This document shows, piece by piece, positions 36,701 through 49,208 of a stretch of DNA of 64,000 nucleotides. Source of the stretch: Thermotoga maritima MSB8 (lineage in GTDB: Bacteria; Thermotogota; Thermotogae; Thermotogales; Thermotogaceae). The notes beneath the pieces are model-generated. The model ran no database searches. It was not told where the DNA came from and saw only the letters and a list, made by a program, of their open reading frames with translations. The translations under genes and the position numbers were made by a program. How positions within the stretch are numbered: the first letter of the stretch is position 1; each line of letters starts with the position of its first letter. The stretch spans positions 448,465 through 512,464 of the forward strand of contig NC_000853.1 of assembly GCF_000008545.1 (NCBI RefSeq). The letters run 5' to 3'.

Positions 36701-38809
36701 GCAGAGGATCCGTTCAACCCCATATACATGATGGTGAACTCTGGTGCTAGAGGTAACATAGATCAGGTGAAACAGCTCGCCGGTATCAGAGGTTTGATGA
36801 TCAAGGCGTACGACCCAAGATCCAGGGAAATAAAGTCCAAGATCTTCAAGGGTCAGGCGATCCACGAAGCACTCACATTCGATTACCCGGTCGATAAGAA
36901 CCTCAGAGAAGGTGTTGACATCCTGCAGTTCTTCATTTCCACCTACGGTGCCAGAAAAGGACAGGTTGACACAGCAATGAACACATCCTTTGCGGGATAT
37001 CTGACGAGGCGTCTTGTGGATGTAGCCCAGAGCGTTACAGTGGCGGAACCCGACTGTGGAACACATGAGGGAATCAGAGCCATGGATCTGATAAAAGAAG
37101 GAACAGTCGTGGAAAAGATGAACGAGTTCCTCTTCGGTAGAGTGCTCGCAAGGGACGTGCTTGATCCAGAAACAAAAGAAGTTTTAAAGAATCCAGAAAC
37201 GGGCAAGGAATACACGAGAAACACCATGCTCACAGACGACGATGCGAACTTCCTGGCTTCTTACAAGAAAATGGTTGACGTTGTGAGGTACGAAGAGATA
37301 GACATAACAGAACTCTCACTCCCCAACATGTACGCCGAGATAGCAGAACCCGTTGGAGAGTACGAAGAAGGAACGGAACTCACCTGGGATGTGATAAAAG
37401 CTGCTAAGAACGAAGGGAAATACCGCATAAAGGTGAAGGTCTATCCTGTCGTTGGAACTGTTTACGCGGAAGAGGAACCTTTGTACGATAAAAAAGGTGA
37501 AAGACAGCTTCTCGTGTACCAGGAAGTGATAAACGAGATCGTGGCGAAGATGCTCGAAGAAAATGGAATAGAAAAAGTTTCCGTGAGACCCGATATCATT
37601 GTGAGATCGCCTCTCACCTGTGAGTCCGAGTACGGCGTCTGCGCTGCCTGTTACGGTATGGATCTTTCCAACCACAAGATAGTGAACGTCGGAGAAGCGG
37701 TGGGAGTTGTGGCCGCTCAGTCCATAGGAGAGCCCGGCACACAGCTCACGATGAGAACATTCCACGTTGGAGGAGTCATGGGTGCGAGCGACATCGTCAG
37801 CGGTCTCACAACTGTGGAGAAGACGTTCGAACCGTACGCGTTCTTGAGAGAAGAAAAGAGCGGTGGAAAGAAAGAAATCAGAAAATACTATGGATCCGAA
37901 GCCATTCTGTGTGAGGTCGATGGTTTCGTTAAAGACATAGCAACCGATGAAAGTGGTAGAACGGTGATTTACATCGAGGATTACGCCGGTAACATCCACG
38001 CTTACAAAGTACCGAAGAGAGCGAAAGTAAGGGTAGAAAAAGGCCAGAAAGTCCTGAGAGGAGAAACCCTCACCAGCGGCGCCATTGTGTGGTGGAAACT
38101 CCTGGAGCTCGAATCAGAAAAAGGTGTAATGACGGCGATGAATCTGCTGAAGATCATAAAGAACGCCTACGTCCAGCAGGGTGTGAGTATACACGACAAG
38201 CACTTCGAGATCATATTCAAACAGATGCTAAGCATGGCAACGATCGTCGATCCTGGAGACAGCGATTACTTGCCGGATCAACTTGTGCCGCTTGTGGATA
38301 TAAAGAGATTCAACAGGGAAATCCTCGAAGGAAATGCGAAAGTGGAAGAGAACAGGAAGTGGGTCATAGGAAAGACGCTCGCGAAGAGGATCATCACGGA
38401 AACAGAAGAGGGAGAACTCGTGGAACTCGCGCAAAAAGGCGATGAAGTGACCGAGGAACTTTTGAAGAAGATCATAGAAGCGGGAATAAAAGAGATCGAC
38501 GTCTTCGAAAAAGATAAAGTTGTGACGTACCAGATTCTCCCGAAGGAACCTATCAAGTACAAGAGAAGACTCCTGTCGCTCAAGAAAGCGGCTCTTAACT
38601 ACCCCGGCTGGCTCAGCGCGGCTGCGTTCGAAGAAACTGCGTGGGTGTTGACCGCAGCGGCGATCGAAGGAAAGGTCGATCCGCTCATTGGATTGAAGGA
38701 AAACGTGATCGTTGGTCAGCTGATACCCGCAGGAACCGGTCTCGATGTCTTCGCGGGAATCCAGGTGGAAGAAACCCCAAGGGCTGCAGTGGAAGAAGAA
38801 CTCGCGTGA
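33737..38809 (+). CDS. rpoC: RNA polymerase beta-prime subunit with large N-terminal-region insertion
   Basis: This 1690-residue subunit has the N-terminal zinc finger ([20 protein letters not shown]), the catalytic [12 protein letters not shown] loop with three aspartates, the bridge-helix region and the second zinc site ([13 protein letters not shown]). Compared with a typical 1200-1400 residue RpoC, about 300 extra residues follow the zinc finger. They contain repeats of the type VKKGDQI/VEKGQDL and look like stacked sandwich-barrel hybrid motifs, as known for Thermotoga and Aquifex. ATG 33737 follows GGGAGG. A strong hairpin follows the stop codon. Confidence 0.98.
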   Translation: MPMSSFKRKIKAIQIKIASPEVIRSWSGGEVKKPETINYRTFKPERDGLFCERIFGPVKDYECACGKYKGKKYEGTVCERCGVRVESREARRKRMGHIELAAPAVHIWYLESIPSVLGTLLNMSTSDLENIIYYGSRRVIERAFIVTDPKDTPFSQGDVIYETEYRIYRKKWDFDVEQAFVVKNPKSPVLSDIDGEVTLKTEKSITGREITWIIVKNITRATHTVLPGMILVVKDGQEVEKGQDLTKEMTIDPVYAPFDGHVEIDELSNTITLKPLTTSKDQPVVFTIPYGAKILVSNGQKVKKGDQITTSTSLPAVKASISGTVRFGSNLNIRALEDGNFEVLSTGEVYVEQVIEERKYPVFEGALVYVNNGDQVKKGDHLADRFLFEEEYLSATEYKIFESHYPTMFDVEERTENDRPIVVITDIDPEVSKETGLKVGDIVTENEYEAYLQIYPEKIVADAGAQAIKKLLQNLDLEALQAEIEAELKKLPSSSSKAIKLRRRLKMVKDFLKSGNKPEWMVLEVVPVIPPDLRPMIQIEGGRFATTDLNELYRRLINRNNRLKKLLELGAPEIILRNEKRMLQEAVDALIHNGSDSEGKRSRRAVLKDRNGRPLKSLTDLLKGKKGRFRRNLLGKRVDYSGRAVIVVGPNLKIHQCGIPKKMAMELFKPFVLAKLLGEGSSSKTMRKVKKAIIEKEMPEAWEVLEEVIKGSVVLLNRAPTLHRMSIQAFEPKLVEGNAIQLHPVVCPPFNADFDGDQMAVHVPLSAAAQAEARFLMLSRYNIISPAHGKPISLPTQDIIIGSYYLTTVGKEFDSLKEEDVKWKFSSPEEAMLAYHLGFIKLHTPILIKVAVNGEEKRIKTTLGRVIFNGILPEDLRDYNRIFDKKQINALVYETFKRHGIDRAADLLDDIKDIGFHYATVSGLTLSLKDLKIPPERDEILRKTWEKVRIIEENYEKGFLTEEQRKSEIIRLWMSVTEEITKLTSKTLAEDPFNPIYMMVNSGARGNIDQVKQLAGIRGLMIKAYDPRSREIKSKIFKGQAIHEALTFDYPVDKNLREGVDILQFFISTYGARKGQVDTAMNTSFAGYLTRRLVDVAQSVTVAEPDCGTHEGIRAMDLIKEGTVVEKMNEFLFGRVLARDVLDPETKEVLKNPETGKEYTRNTMLTDDDANFLASYKKMVDVVRYEEIDITELSLPNMYAEIAEPVGEYEEGTELTWDVIKAAKNEGKYRIKVKVYPVVGTVYAEEEPLYDKKGERQLLVYQEVINEIVAKMLEENGIEKVSVRPDIIVRSPLTCESEYGVCAACYGMDLSNHKIVNVGEAVGVVAAQSIGEPGTQLTMRTFHVGGVMGASDIVSGLTTVEKTFEPYAFLREEKSGGKKEIRKYYGSEAILCEVDGFVKDIATDESGRTVIYIEDYAGNIHAYKVPKRAKVRVEKGQKVLRGETLTSGAIVWWKLLELESEKGVMTAMNLLKIIKNAYVQQGVSIHDKHFEIIFKQMLSMATIVDPGDSDYLPDQLVPLVDIKRFNREILEGNAKVEENRKWVIGKTLAKRIITETEEGELVELAQKGDEVTEELLKKIIEAGIKEIDVFEKDKVVTYQILPKEPIKYKRRLLSLKKAALNYPGWLSAAAFEETAWVLTAAAIEGKVDPLIGLKENVIVGQLIPAGTGLDVFAGIQVEETPRAAVEEELA

Positions 38810-38821
38810 GAAACAAAAAGA

Positions 38822-38862
38822 AAAAAAGAAGGGGCTCCTTTCGGAGCCCCTTTTATTTTTTA
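38822..38862. terminator. Bidirectional terminator between rpoC and the binding-protein gene
   Basis: GGGGCTCC-ttt-cGGAGCCCC (38831-38850) is preceded by an A-run (38822-38828) and followed by TTTTATTTTTT, so it can end transcripts of rpoC on the plus strand and of the convergent gene at 38860-40704 on the minus strand. Confidence 0.92.
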
Positions 38863-40704
38863 CTCTTCTGCTTTCCAGAGCACGTAGTAGTCGTCGCCAG
38901 GTCTCATTGGATTGTGGTACCATCCTTTGACCCAGCTTCTCTGGACTCTCACACCGAGCGGCTGATAGAGAGGCATACCGAGGGCGTGCTTCATTGCGAA
39001 CCTCTGGATCTCTTCGTAGAGTGCCTGTCTTTCTGCAGGATCGGTCTTCGCGATCGCTTCTTCTATGAGTTCGTCGAGACTTCTGCCACCAAGGTCGGGA
39101 TGTGGTGTGGAAACAAACTTTCTGAAGTTTTCACCCTGTCTTCCAGAGTAAACTCCTGCACTGTGGTAGTATGTGAAGATGAAGTTGTGAGGATCCGGAT
39201 AATCTGCGAGCCATCCTATGATGAAGGCAGGCACTTCTCCTCTCTTGGTTGCGTCGAGATACGTAGGCCACTGAACGCCTCTCACTTCAACTTTAAACTT
39301 CGGATTGATCATCTCGATGTATGCCTTCAGCATTTCTGCGGCTTGTCTTCTCACTTCATTTCCGGTGTTGTAAAGCAACGTGATCTTGAATCCTTTCTTC
39401 CAGACTTCACCGTTCCATGCCTTCTTGAAGTACTCCGTTGCTTTCACAATATCGAAGTGTGGAGCGTCGGGATCGTTCAGCAGCTCTTCGTTGAATCCGA
39501 GGAGTCCTTCTGGAAGGTCTGTTGGTATCTTTCTACCAAGACCTTTGAGCACTTCGTTTATGAATGTGTCGTAGTCGAACGCGTAGATGAAGGCTTTTCT
39601 CACATTCTCATCGCTGAAGAAATCGGGTGGTATTCCGTTTCCGTCGAGTTTTCCAGAGCCTATGTACTTGCTGTCTTCGGGAACGTTCCACGCGAAGTGA
39701 AGGGATGTTACCGCAAGTTCAGGAAGTCCCTTTACAACGGTGACACCGGGTTTTCCTTCCACCTGCTCGAGGTACTGGGTTGGGACAGCACAGATATCGG
39801 CGTCTCCCTGAAGGAACATCGCCCTTCTTGTGCTCCACTCGTCGATTCCCCAGATAATGACTCTTTTGATCTTCGCGGGTTCTCTCCAGTAGTTGTCGTT
39901 TCGCTCGAGGATGACTTTCTGCTGAGCTCTGTCCCATTCGACGAATTTGAAGGGTCCAGTTCCGTTCATTCTCGCGTAGAGAGGAGAATCTTCTTTTCTG
40001 ATATCGTGGTACTTCCACCAGGTATCGGCTCTTCCGTCCCAGCATCCTATCTCTATACACCACTCTTTGTCGAGGACAGCACTCCAGCTGGCGCTCTGGG
40101 CGAGTATGTACATGAACGGTGCGAAGGGTCTCACAAGGTGGAACACAACGGCGTCACCTTCAACTTCGATGGCGGGATCGATGTAATCCGTGTAGATCTT
40201 TATGAGAGCGTCTCTGTACTCTGGAAGCGGCTCACCGTTTTCGTCGAAGAGTTCGCTATAAGGCTTGCCGATCTTTTCCTCGACGAAAGTTTCCAGTGAA
40301 TCCACACCGAACAGGGCTTCCCAGAGCATCCACATGGGACCCGCTGTTGGATCGAAGATGAGACCTCTTTCAAAGCTGTATTCCACGTCTTCTGGTGTGA
40401 GATCTCCTCCTTCGTGGAACTTCACGCCTTTCCTGATGTAGAACTTGTAAGTTTTCCCGTCGTCCAGAATTTCCCATCTTTCCGCAAGGCGTGGTTCGAA
40501 TTCTGTGAGGCTCTCTCCTTTGTAAGCGATCAGGTTCTCGTACACGTTGTAGATAACTTCACCACTCGCCGTGTCATAAGCGAAGTGTGGGTCGAGAGTG
40601 TCGGGTTCTCCAATGGTGGCGTCGATTATGGTGTCAGGGTTCTTCACTTCGGCCAGTACCAGAACTGATAGGACTGCCAGGAACAGCACAAACAGTTTCT
40701 TCAT
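38860..40704 (-). CDS. ABC transporter substrate-binding protein, peptide/oligosaccharide (family 5)
   Basis: This 614-residue OppA/DppA-type binding protein has a signal peptide at 1-18 (ending LVLA), then IGEPDTLDPHFAYDTASGEVI and ERGLIFDP, and the FVEWDRAQQKVILERNDNYW stretch characteristic of the fold. Many Thermotoga members bind oligosaccharides instead of peptides, so the ligand cannot be called. No permease or ATPase genes lie next to it, so it is an orphan component. ATG 40704 has AAAGGGGG upstream. Confidence 0.92.
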   Translation of the reverse strand: MKKLFVLFLAVLSVLVLAEVKNPDTIIDATIGEPDTLDPHFAYDTASGEVIYNVYENLIAYKGESLTEFEPRLAERWEILDDGKTYKFYIRKGVKFHEGGDLTPEDVEYSFERGLIFDPTAGPMWMLWEALFGVDSLETFVEEKIGKPYSELFDENGEPLPEYRDALIKIYTDYIDPAIEVEGDAVVFHLVRPFAPFMYILAQSASWSAVLDKEWCIEIGCWDGRADTWWKYHDIRKEDSPLYARMNGTGPFKFVEWDRAQQKVILERNDNYWREPAKIKRVIIWGIDEWSTRRAMFLQGDADICAVPTQYLEQVEGKPGVTVVKGLPELAVTSLHFAWNVPEDSKYIGSGKLDGNGIPPDFFSDENVRKAFIYAFDYDTFINEVLKGLGRKIPTDLPEGLLGFNEELLNDPDAPHFDIVKATEYFKKAWNGEVWKKGFKITLLYNTGNEVRRQAAEMLKAYIEMINPKFKVEVRGVQWPTYLDATKRGEVPAFIIGWLADYPDPHNFIFTYYHSAGVYSGRQGENFRKFVSTPHPDLGGRSLDELIEEAIAKTDPAERQALYEEIQRFAMKHALGMPLYQPLGVRVQRSWVKGWYHNPMRPGDDYYVLWKAEE

Positions 40705-40751
40705 AGCGAAACCCCCTTTCCAAAAATGTGATGACTCCTTACTATATTTGA

Positions 40752-40757
40752 ATTATA
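40752..40757 (-). promoter_or_regulatory. Minus 10 box of the orphan binding-protein gene
   Basis: TATAAT on the minus strand lies 48 bases before the start codon. No good -35 box is seen at 17 bases (GTTCCC). The region also contains the end of dnaE. Confidence 0.45.
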
Positions 40758-40768
40758 GCATACTGTGC

Positions 40769-43297
40769 CTATCGGGGAACGACTCTGTAGCGATATTCAT
40801 CCGTTAGAGGTCTGTATCCTTCATACCTTACGACAGCCCCGTTTTTAAGGACTTCCGTTATCTCGTTTTGACCAGCCTTTTCCAGTGTCGCGGTAAAATC
40901 CACTCTGTACACGAACCTGGTGTTTTCGTTGAAGGGCCAGATTTTTATGATCTTCTGGAGGGGAGAAAGGAGTACAAGGTGAACACCATCGGGAACGTCT
41001 GTTCTCACACGGCAAACGGAAAGACCATCCGTCACGATGTTTCTCGAAACTCTTTTGACAAGCACAGGAAGGATCCTACCATACGTGAAGACATCGTCTA
41101 TACGGGCAAAGAGTCCTGTGGGAACTTCATGAACGGGTGTCAACGGGAATCCCATGCTCTTTTCCTCGAGCTCGGTGATGTCTCCTATTTTGATGTTTGA
41201 ACTTTCCTGCTCTACCTTTTCTCCGAAGAGGCTTCGAATCTCCAGAATATCTTTTTCCACCCTTTTGTTCAGTTCCTCTAGTGCTAGTTTTCTGTTTTCA
41301 TAAAGTTTGTCGAAGGCGCCTGCTGTGATCAAGCTTTCCACAACGTTTCTCGGAACTCCGGTTACCCTCTCCTGAAGTTCCCTCACACTGCTGACCGGCC
41401 TGATTTTTTCGATCTGTTCAACCAGGGTCACGCCCACTCCTTTCACAACCGTCAGGGGAAGGTAAACGTCTTTACCGTGAAAGACCAGATCTTTCCCAGA
41501 GATGTTGATATCTGGAGGATGCACCCTGTATCCTTCATTTCTCAGTTCCTGAACGGCAAGGAAGATCTTTCCAGCGTCGGAAGAATTGTACGCAAAGTAG
41601 AGTTTGAAAAATTCTTCAAGATGATGGGCTTTCAAATATGCCGTCTGGTATGTGATGTGGGCGTACGCGACGCTGTGGGATTTGTTGAAGGCATAAGAGG
41701 AAAAGTTCAGGAGGATCTCGAGAATCTGTTCTGCGTTTTCCATGCCTTTTTCAAGAAGGCCTTTTTTCATCTTTTCAAGGAGAGGTTCCATTTTTTCTCT
41801 TTCTTTCTTTGCAATGGCCCTTCTCAAAATATCCGCTTCGGTGCCTGAGAGGCCCGCGAACATGGCGAGTCGCATGATCTGTTCCTGATAGATCAGAACC
41901 CCTCTTGTCTCTGGAAACATCTTCCTGAAAAACGCGGGAACGTTCTTCGAATTCGAAAACATAACGTCCAAGCCAGACCTCAATGGACCAGGTCTGTTGA
42001 GGGCAAGGAGAATGGAGAGTTCGTCCATGTTTCTGGGAGAGATTCTTCTGCATAGTTTTCTTGCCTGGAGACCTTCGAGCTGAAACACACCGAGAGTTTT
42101 TCCCTTGGAGATGAGATGATACGTTTTTTCATCCGAGTAATCGAAAATTTCTTTTTTGAAATCCTTTATGAACGAGAGTGTTTTAAGACCCAGTATATCG
42201 ATCTTCACAACACCTATTTCTTGAAGATCGTACATGTCGTAGTCCGTTATCGGGATATCTTCTTCTGTTCTTGTAGGTAGTGGCAGAGGGTTTTCTGAGA
42301 TCACGACTCCCGCGGCGTGAACACTGGGGTGGTGCGGCAGTCCGTAAACGGTTTTGTAGATTTCGTTTTTCTCTTCAAGAGACGCATCTGGAAGAACGGA
42401 GTTTATGAGGTTTTTCAGAGATTTCTCTGTGAGGTTTCCGAAGGTTGAAACTTGATAGACTTGAAAAGACTTTGATAATTCCTTTATCAGGTCTTTTCTT
42501 CTCCTGTCTTCCACATCCACATCTATATCGGGTGGTTCCTGCCTTTCTTCGTTCAAGAAGCGTTCGAAGAGAAGGTCGTATTTTATTGGATCTACCTCTG
42601 TTATTCCGCACAGGTATGCAACGAGAGAACCAACCGCACTTCCTCTTCCAGGACCGACTTTTATGCCCATTTTCTTTGCGATCTCTACCACTTTTTCCAC
42701 CGTGTAGATGTACGGGGTGAAACCCTTTCTTTTTATCACCTCGAGTTCTCTTTTCAGACGGCTAATGTACTCTTCACCCAATGGTTCTGCCTTTTTTATT
42801 AGTAATTCGTTCCAATTTTTAGGAGGAGTGGGAAATCTGTGATTCACTCTGAGATCGTAGGCTTCTGCGTTCAGAATGTCGGCCACATCTTCACATTTTT
42901 CTGGAAAACCCTGAACGTCTTCGTCGAGTCCGAAGATCTTTCTCATGAAGATGCTGGCCTTTTTTTCAGAGGCATCGAGATATCTCACAGGTGTTAGTTC
43001 GCTTTCTTGGAAAACAGGTATGTCTTCGATTTCATGTGTTTCTCCGTTGTAGTACCTGACCAGGCTGTCGAATTCCTCTCTGTTTCTCGCGACGAAGATT
43101 CTGCCGTCTTTCCAGAGACCGTGAACCGGTATCAGGCCGTGTTTCCTCATGATCGTGTTGAACTTCACGGCGGCGTGGAAGTTTCTGTCGGCGAGGATGA
43201 CTGATTTCAGTCCCTTTCTTTTCAAGAGAAGGGCCAGTTTTTCGAATCGAACGACTGAGCCATCGAAAGAATAGGGAGATATCACCCATGGAATCAT
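40769..43297 (-). CDS. dnaE: DNA polymerase III alpha subunit, short DnaE-type
   Basis: This 842-residue replicase-family polymerase has catalytic aspartates visible in PDIDVDVEDRRR and VVKIDILGLKTLSF, with GRGSAVGSLVAYLCGIT and the HPSVHAAGVV palm segments. The N-terminal PHP region (about 1-90) lacks the HxH and DH metal motifs (it reads SPYSFDG and ADRNFH), so it has no PHP exonuclease. The C-terminal region is short compared with 1160-residue DnaE. Thermotoga also has a PolC, so this protein may act in primer extension or translesion synthesis; that is inference. It starts by four-base overlap with rluD and is the last gene of a 15-gene run. Confidence 0.93.
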   Translation of the reverse strand: MIPWVISPYSFDGSVVRFEKLALLLKRKGLKSVILADRNFHAAVKFNTIMRKHGLIPVHGLWKDGRIFVARNREEFDSLVRYYNGETHEIEDIPVFQESELTPVRYLDASEKKASIFMRKIFGLDEDVQGFPEKCEDVADILNAEAYDLRVNHRFPTPPKNWNELLIKKAEPLGEEYISRLKRELEVIKRKGFTPYIYTVEKVVEIAKKMGIKVGPGRGSAVGSLVAYLCGITEVDPIKYDLLFERFLNEERQEPPDIDVDVEDRRRKDLIKELSKSFQVYQVSTFGNLTEKSLKNLINSVLPDASLEEKNEIYKTVYGLPHHPSVHAAGVVISENPLPLPTRTEEDIPITDYDMYDLQEIGVVKIDILGLKTLSFIKDFKKEIFDYSDEKTYHLISKGKTLGVFQLEGLQARKLCRRISPRNMDELSILLALNRPGPLRSGLDVMFSNSKNVPAFFRKMFPETRGVLIYQEQIMRLAMFAGLSGTEADILRRAIAKKEREKMEPLLEKMKKGLLEKGMENAEQILEILLNFSSYAFNKSHSVAYAHITYQTAYLKAHHLEEFFKLYFAYNSSDAGKIFLAVQELRNEGYRVHPPDINISGKDLVFHGKDVYLPLTVVKGVGVTLVEQIEKIRPVSSVRELQERVTGVPRNVVESLITAGAFDKLYENRKLALEELNKRVEKDILEIRSLFGEKVEQESSNIKIGDITELEEKSMGFPLTPVHEVPTGLFARIDDVFTYGRILPVLVKRVSRNIVTDGLSVCRVRTDVPDGVHLVLLSPLQKIIKIWPFNENTRFVYRVDFTATLEKAGQNEITEVLKNGAVVRYEGYRPLTDEYRYRVVPR

Positions 43298-44229
43298 GAT
43301 CTTTCCCTCACGTATTCATGGATCCTTCTGATGGCTTCTTTGAAGTCCTCCGGCAGAGGTGAGACGAACTCCATCCATTCGCCCGTTCGAGGGTGGAAGA
43401 AACCGAGTTTCAGGGCGTGAAGCATCTGCCTTTTTATTCCGAAGATCTCATCCTCTTTCGGCTTCCCGTAGATTTTGTCTCCCATAATCGGATGACCGAG
43501 GCTTTTCATGTGCACCCTGATCTGGTGTGTTCTACCTGTTTTGGGAAAGGCGAGAACGAGTGTAGCGACATCATCGAACCTTTTCAGAACTCTGTACTCT
43601 GTGATCGCTTCTTTCCCTGTTTCAACGACAGCCATTTTTATCCTCAGAACAGGGTGCCTTGCGAGAGGAAGGTCGATAACTCCTTCATCATTTTTCATTT
43701 TGCCCTTCACCAGGAGTATGTAAGTCTTCTTCACCTTTCGATCTTTGAACTGCTTCGAGAGGCTCTGATGGGCGAAGTCGTTCTTGGCTACCACTATAAC
43801 ACCGGAGGTTTCTTTGTCGAGTCTGTGAACTATTCCCGGACGGAGCTTTCCCCCAACTCCCTGAAGATCTTTGCAGTGATGAAGAAGGGCGTTCACAAGA
43901 GTTCCGCTGAGTTTGGAGGGAACAGGATGAACGATCATGTCTCCGGGTTTGTCGATAACTATGATGTCTCTATCTTCATAAAGAACTTTCAATTCTATCT
44001 CTTCGGGTTGAACGGTCGCTTCCTGCGGCTTTTCAGGGAGGTCAACCTCTACTATTTCACCCTCTTTCAACTTGTAACTTGGTTTTTTAATCTGACCGTT
44101 GACCTTCACTTTGCCCTCTTTTATCGCTTTTTGAATCATTGATCTCGAGATCCATGATGGTGTCTTCTCCTTCAAAAACTGATCCAGTCTCCAGCCCTCT
44201 TCTCTTTTTTCGACTCTCCAAACTTTCAT
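43294..44229 (-). CDS. rluD: 23S rRNA pseudouridine synthase, RluD family
   Basis: This 311-residue protein has an N-terminal S4 RNA-binding domain (WRLDQFLKEKTPSWISRSMIQKAI) and the catalytic domain with the motif GIVHRLDKETSGVIVVAKN, whose Asp is catalytic. KTGRTHQIRVHMKSLGHPIMGDKIYG completes the RluA/C/D signature. The start is ATG 44229 with GAGGTGGAG upstream; GTG 44238 overlaps that site. The first 143 bases overlap the end of lspA in another frame. Confidence 0.95.
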   Translation of the reverse strand: MKVWRVEKREEGWRLDQFLKEKTPSWISRSMIQKAIKEGKVKVNGQIKKPSYKLKEGEIVEVDLPEKPQEATVQPEEIELKVLYEDRDIIVIDKPGDMIVHPVPSKLSGTLVNALLHHCKDLQGVGGKLRPGIVHRLDKETSGVIVVAKNDFAHQSLSKQFKDRKVKKTYILLVKGKMKNDEGVIDLPLARHPVLRIKMAVVETGKEAITEYRVLKRFDDVATLVLAFPKTGRTHQIRVHMKSLGHPIMGDKIYGKPKEDEIFGIKRQMLHALKLGFFHPRTGEWMEFVSPLPEDFKEAIRRIHEYVRERS

Positions 44230-44647
44230 TGTCTCCACCTCTGAAAACTCCCAGTATCATAAGCGCTCCTCCGACTATGATGAACACATCCGCTAGGTTG
44301 AATATCGTTGGGAGAAAGGTCAAGTTCAGAAAATCAAGAACGTATCCGAATCTGATTCTGTCGAGAAGGTTGCCGAGAGCTCCCCCAAGAATGAAGCCCA
44401 TGGCTATTCTTTCCAGCCTGCTGAACTTGAAAATATAAGGAAGCAGGGAGAGAAAAACAACAACGAACATCACGGTCCAGAGAAGCTGTTCGGAAAGATT
44501 TTTAAACAACCCGAGTGCGATTCCTCGGTTGGTTGCCTTCACGAATCTCAAAAAACCCGGAACTATGAAAAAAGTTCCGTGTATCTCGCTTGCTATCCGC
44601 TTTGTAAGCTGATCCAGAACAATTGTGAGAACCATCACAAACGCCAT
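44087..44647 (-). CDS. lspA: Prolipoprotein signal peptidase with extended C-terminal tail
   Basis: This 186-residue membrane aspartyl protease cleaves lipoprotein signal peptides. Four hydrophobic helices are seen. The catalytic pair is visible as the Asp of LGNLLDRIRFGYVLDFLN and the Asp of FNLADVFIIVGG. The normal protein should end near residue 140. Here the frame continues for about 45 hydrophilic residues (GGDNESLESRKKRR...) inside the rluD coding region. ATG 44647 directly abuts the cheR stop. Confidence 0.92.
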   Translation of the reverse strand: MAFVMVLTIVLDQLTKRIASEIHGTFFIVPGFLRFVKATNRGIALGLFKNLSEQLLWTVMFVVVFLSLLPYIFKFSRLERIAMGFILGGALGNLLDRIRFGYVLDFLNLTFLPTIFNLADVFIIVGGALMILGVFRGGDNESLESRKKRRGLETGSVFEGEDTIMDLEINDSKSDKRGQSEGQRSD

Positions 44648-45496
44648 CTATTTCACCTTTCTGTAGATGAACGGTTTGTATATCTCGAATCCCAGTTCTT
44701 TGTAGTTGAAAATTCTTTCGGTGTTTCCGACGAAGAGGAACCCTCCCGGTTTCAGAGATTCAGCGAACTTTCGGTAAAGCTCATTTTTCGCTTCTGGTTC
44801 GAAGTAAATAACCACGTTTCGACACACTATCAGGTCGAAGTTCTTTTCGAACGGATCCTTCAAAAGATCGTGCCTTTTGAATTCCACGATTTTCTTCACA
44901 GAATCTTTTATCCTGTACCTTCCATCCGGTAGTTTCTCGAAATATTTTTCCAGGTATTCCTTTGGAGTACTGACGAAGGCCCTTTCTTCGTAAATCCCTT
45001 CCTGGGCCCTTCTTAGCACGCCGATGTCGATGTCCGTTGCCAGAATACGAGTTTTATAGGAAAGATTGAGTTCGTGAACCAGGATGGCCAGAGAATACGG
45101 TTCTTCTCCAGAGGAGCAGCCCGCACTCCAGAACTTCATTCTCAGAGAATTTTTTGCAATCAAAGGAATGATCTCATCTCTCAGTTCCCACCACTTTTCC
45201 GGATTTCTGAAGAACTCTGTCACGTTTATCGTCATCTTATCCATGAATTCATCGAGGTACTTCTTGTCCTTTATGAGCATGTTCAAATACTCTCTGTATC
45301 CCACGTTGTACTTTCTGAGAAGAAGTTCTGTTCTGCGCTTTACCCTCTGTGGTTTGTAAGAAGAGAGGTTCAGTCCGAACCTCTTTTCAACCTCTTTCAC
45401 GAACCATTCGAATTCTTCCTGAGGGAATTCCTTCCACTCAAAATTCGACTGAAATTTGAAAGGCCCAATTTTCTTTTCCGATCTTTCCTCCTGCAT
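44648..45496 (-). CDS. cheR: Chemotaxis protein methyltransferase CheR
   Basis: This 282-residue SAM-dependent enzyme methylates glutamates of chemoreceptors. The N-terminal helical domain is followed by the Rossmann domain with [17 protein letters not shown] (SAM loop) and the late [13 protein letters not shown] motif. ATG 45496 lies inside the end of the upstream gene (59-base overlap). It is in an operon with other signalling genes and could act on the chemoreceptor at 119-2089. Confidence 0.95.
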
Positions 45497-46154
45497 GAAA
45501 TCTACCCACCTTCCAGCTTCCTTCTACGTAGTCACTGTTGATGAAGATCCAGCCGTTTTCCTCCAGCAATGCCAAACCGGGTTTGAATTCTCCATCGTAA
45601 AGAAAACGAACCACCGTTTTTTTGTGTTCAAAGATCAAACCAATCCAGTTCGAAACACCAACTTTTAAACTTCCAAGTTCTAACCAGACACCGGGCTTTT
45701 CGTTTTCAACGAAGAGTTCAAGACCTGTATCGAACACTTTGAAGTTCAGCCCAATGTGGTAGTTATCATCGTTCGACAAAACGAGAAACACGGGTTTCTC
45801 CGTGAAAAAGAAAACATTTTCTCCGTTCCAGATTCCACCCATGAAACCAAGTCTCACATTCCAGCTCTTTTTGAACGGCACAAAGGTCGCTTTCAAAACT
45901 GCCGGTGCGTGATATTCGAACGAAAAATCATCGATTCCGAATCGGAAATAAACAGGATTGTCATAAATGAAAGGAAGGAGAGAGGGCTCCCCTTCCGAAA
46001 AACTTGCAAAGAAATCGAATCTGAACTTTCCTTCTATGAAATCTGTTTTGAGTTCAGGAGACAGTACAAAACCCACTATGGGAGTTTCATCATAAACTCC
46101 TGCTCCCACTTCGATGAAACCAGCGTATGCAGGAACAGTTGCCAGAATAAACAA
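45438..46154 (-). CDS. Hypothetical exported beta-rich protein
   Basis: This 238-residue protein is not one I recognise. A signal peptide is likely ([11 protein letters not shown], cleavage near residue 10-11). The rest alternates hydrophobic and polar residues with many aromatics ([32 protein letters not shown]) and ends in ISVEF with a C-terminal Phe, as in outer-membrane beta-barrels of 8-10 strands. The start is uncertain: TTG 46154 is the first usable codon, nine bases after the yebC stop, with GGAAGGAT upstream in yebC. Its neighbours give no clear role; a small toga barrel is my best guess. Confidence 0.7.
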
Positions 46155-46162
46155 AATCAGGA

Positions 46163-46923
46163 TTATCCTTCCAGTCTGGAAAGTATCTCCTCCATCTCTT
46201 TGTCGTCCATTTCAAAGTTCGAATACACTTCCTGCACGTCGTCCATATCTTCCAGTGCGTTGAGGAATTCGAGGACTTTTTCGGCATCTTTACCCGTGAC
46301 TTTCACCGTGTTTTTCGGAATGAATGTTACCTTCGCTTCCACTTCGTAACCGGCTTCTTCCAGCTTGCTCTTCACTTCTGAAAGATTCTCAGGTGCTGTG
46401 ATTATCTGTATCGGATCTTCTGCGTCTTTTATGTCTTCCGCTCCCGCGTCTATAGCAATCATCATGAGCTCTTCCAGGTCTTTCACCTTGTCTCTCGAGA
46501 TTTCGATAACTCCTTTTCTCTCGAATATCCAGCTCACCGAACCGCTTTCTGCAAGACTGCCACCGTATTTGTTGAACAGATGCCTGAGTTCCTGAGCAGT
46601 TCTGTTCTTGTTGTCTGTGAGCGCTCTGATGTACACAGCGACTCCTCCGGGTGCGTACCCTTCGTAGATCACTTCCTGGTAGTCTACACCTTCGAGTTCT
46701 CCCGTTCCTCTTTTTATGGCTCTTTCAATGTTTTCTTTGGGCATGTTTTCCGCCCTTGCTCTTTCAACTGCTGCTCTCAATCGCGGGTTTGTTTCTATGT
46801 TTCCTCCTCCTTCCCTTGCTGCAACGATGATTTCTCTGATCAGTTTTGTGAAGATCTTGGATTTCTTCGCATCCTGGGCCATCTTCCTGTGTTTAATATT
46901 GGCCCACTTGTTGTGACCTGACA

Positions 46924-46924
<1 letters not shown>
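46163..46924 (-). CDS. yebC: YebC/PmpR-family protein
   Basis: A 253-residue member of the conserved YebC family, described as a transcriptional regulator and, in recent work, as a ribosome-associated factor for proline stretches. It opens with [18 protein letters not shown] and contains the [21 protein letters not shown] and VYSNFEM signatures. I chose ATG 46924 over 46927 because of the usual N-terminus and better spacing from GGAGGTGG. It overlaps the upstream phosphatase stop codon. Confidence 0.95.

Positions 46925-49204
<2,280 letters not shown>

Positions 49205-49208
<4 letters not shown>

Noticed and set aside
38641-40299. A 552-codon plus-strand open frame.
   Set aside because: It is antisense to rpoC's end and the binding-protein gene, and its translation has no domain and an odd composition. 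It is a shadow of the codon bias of the true gene.
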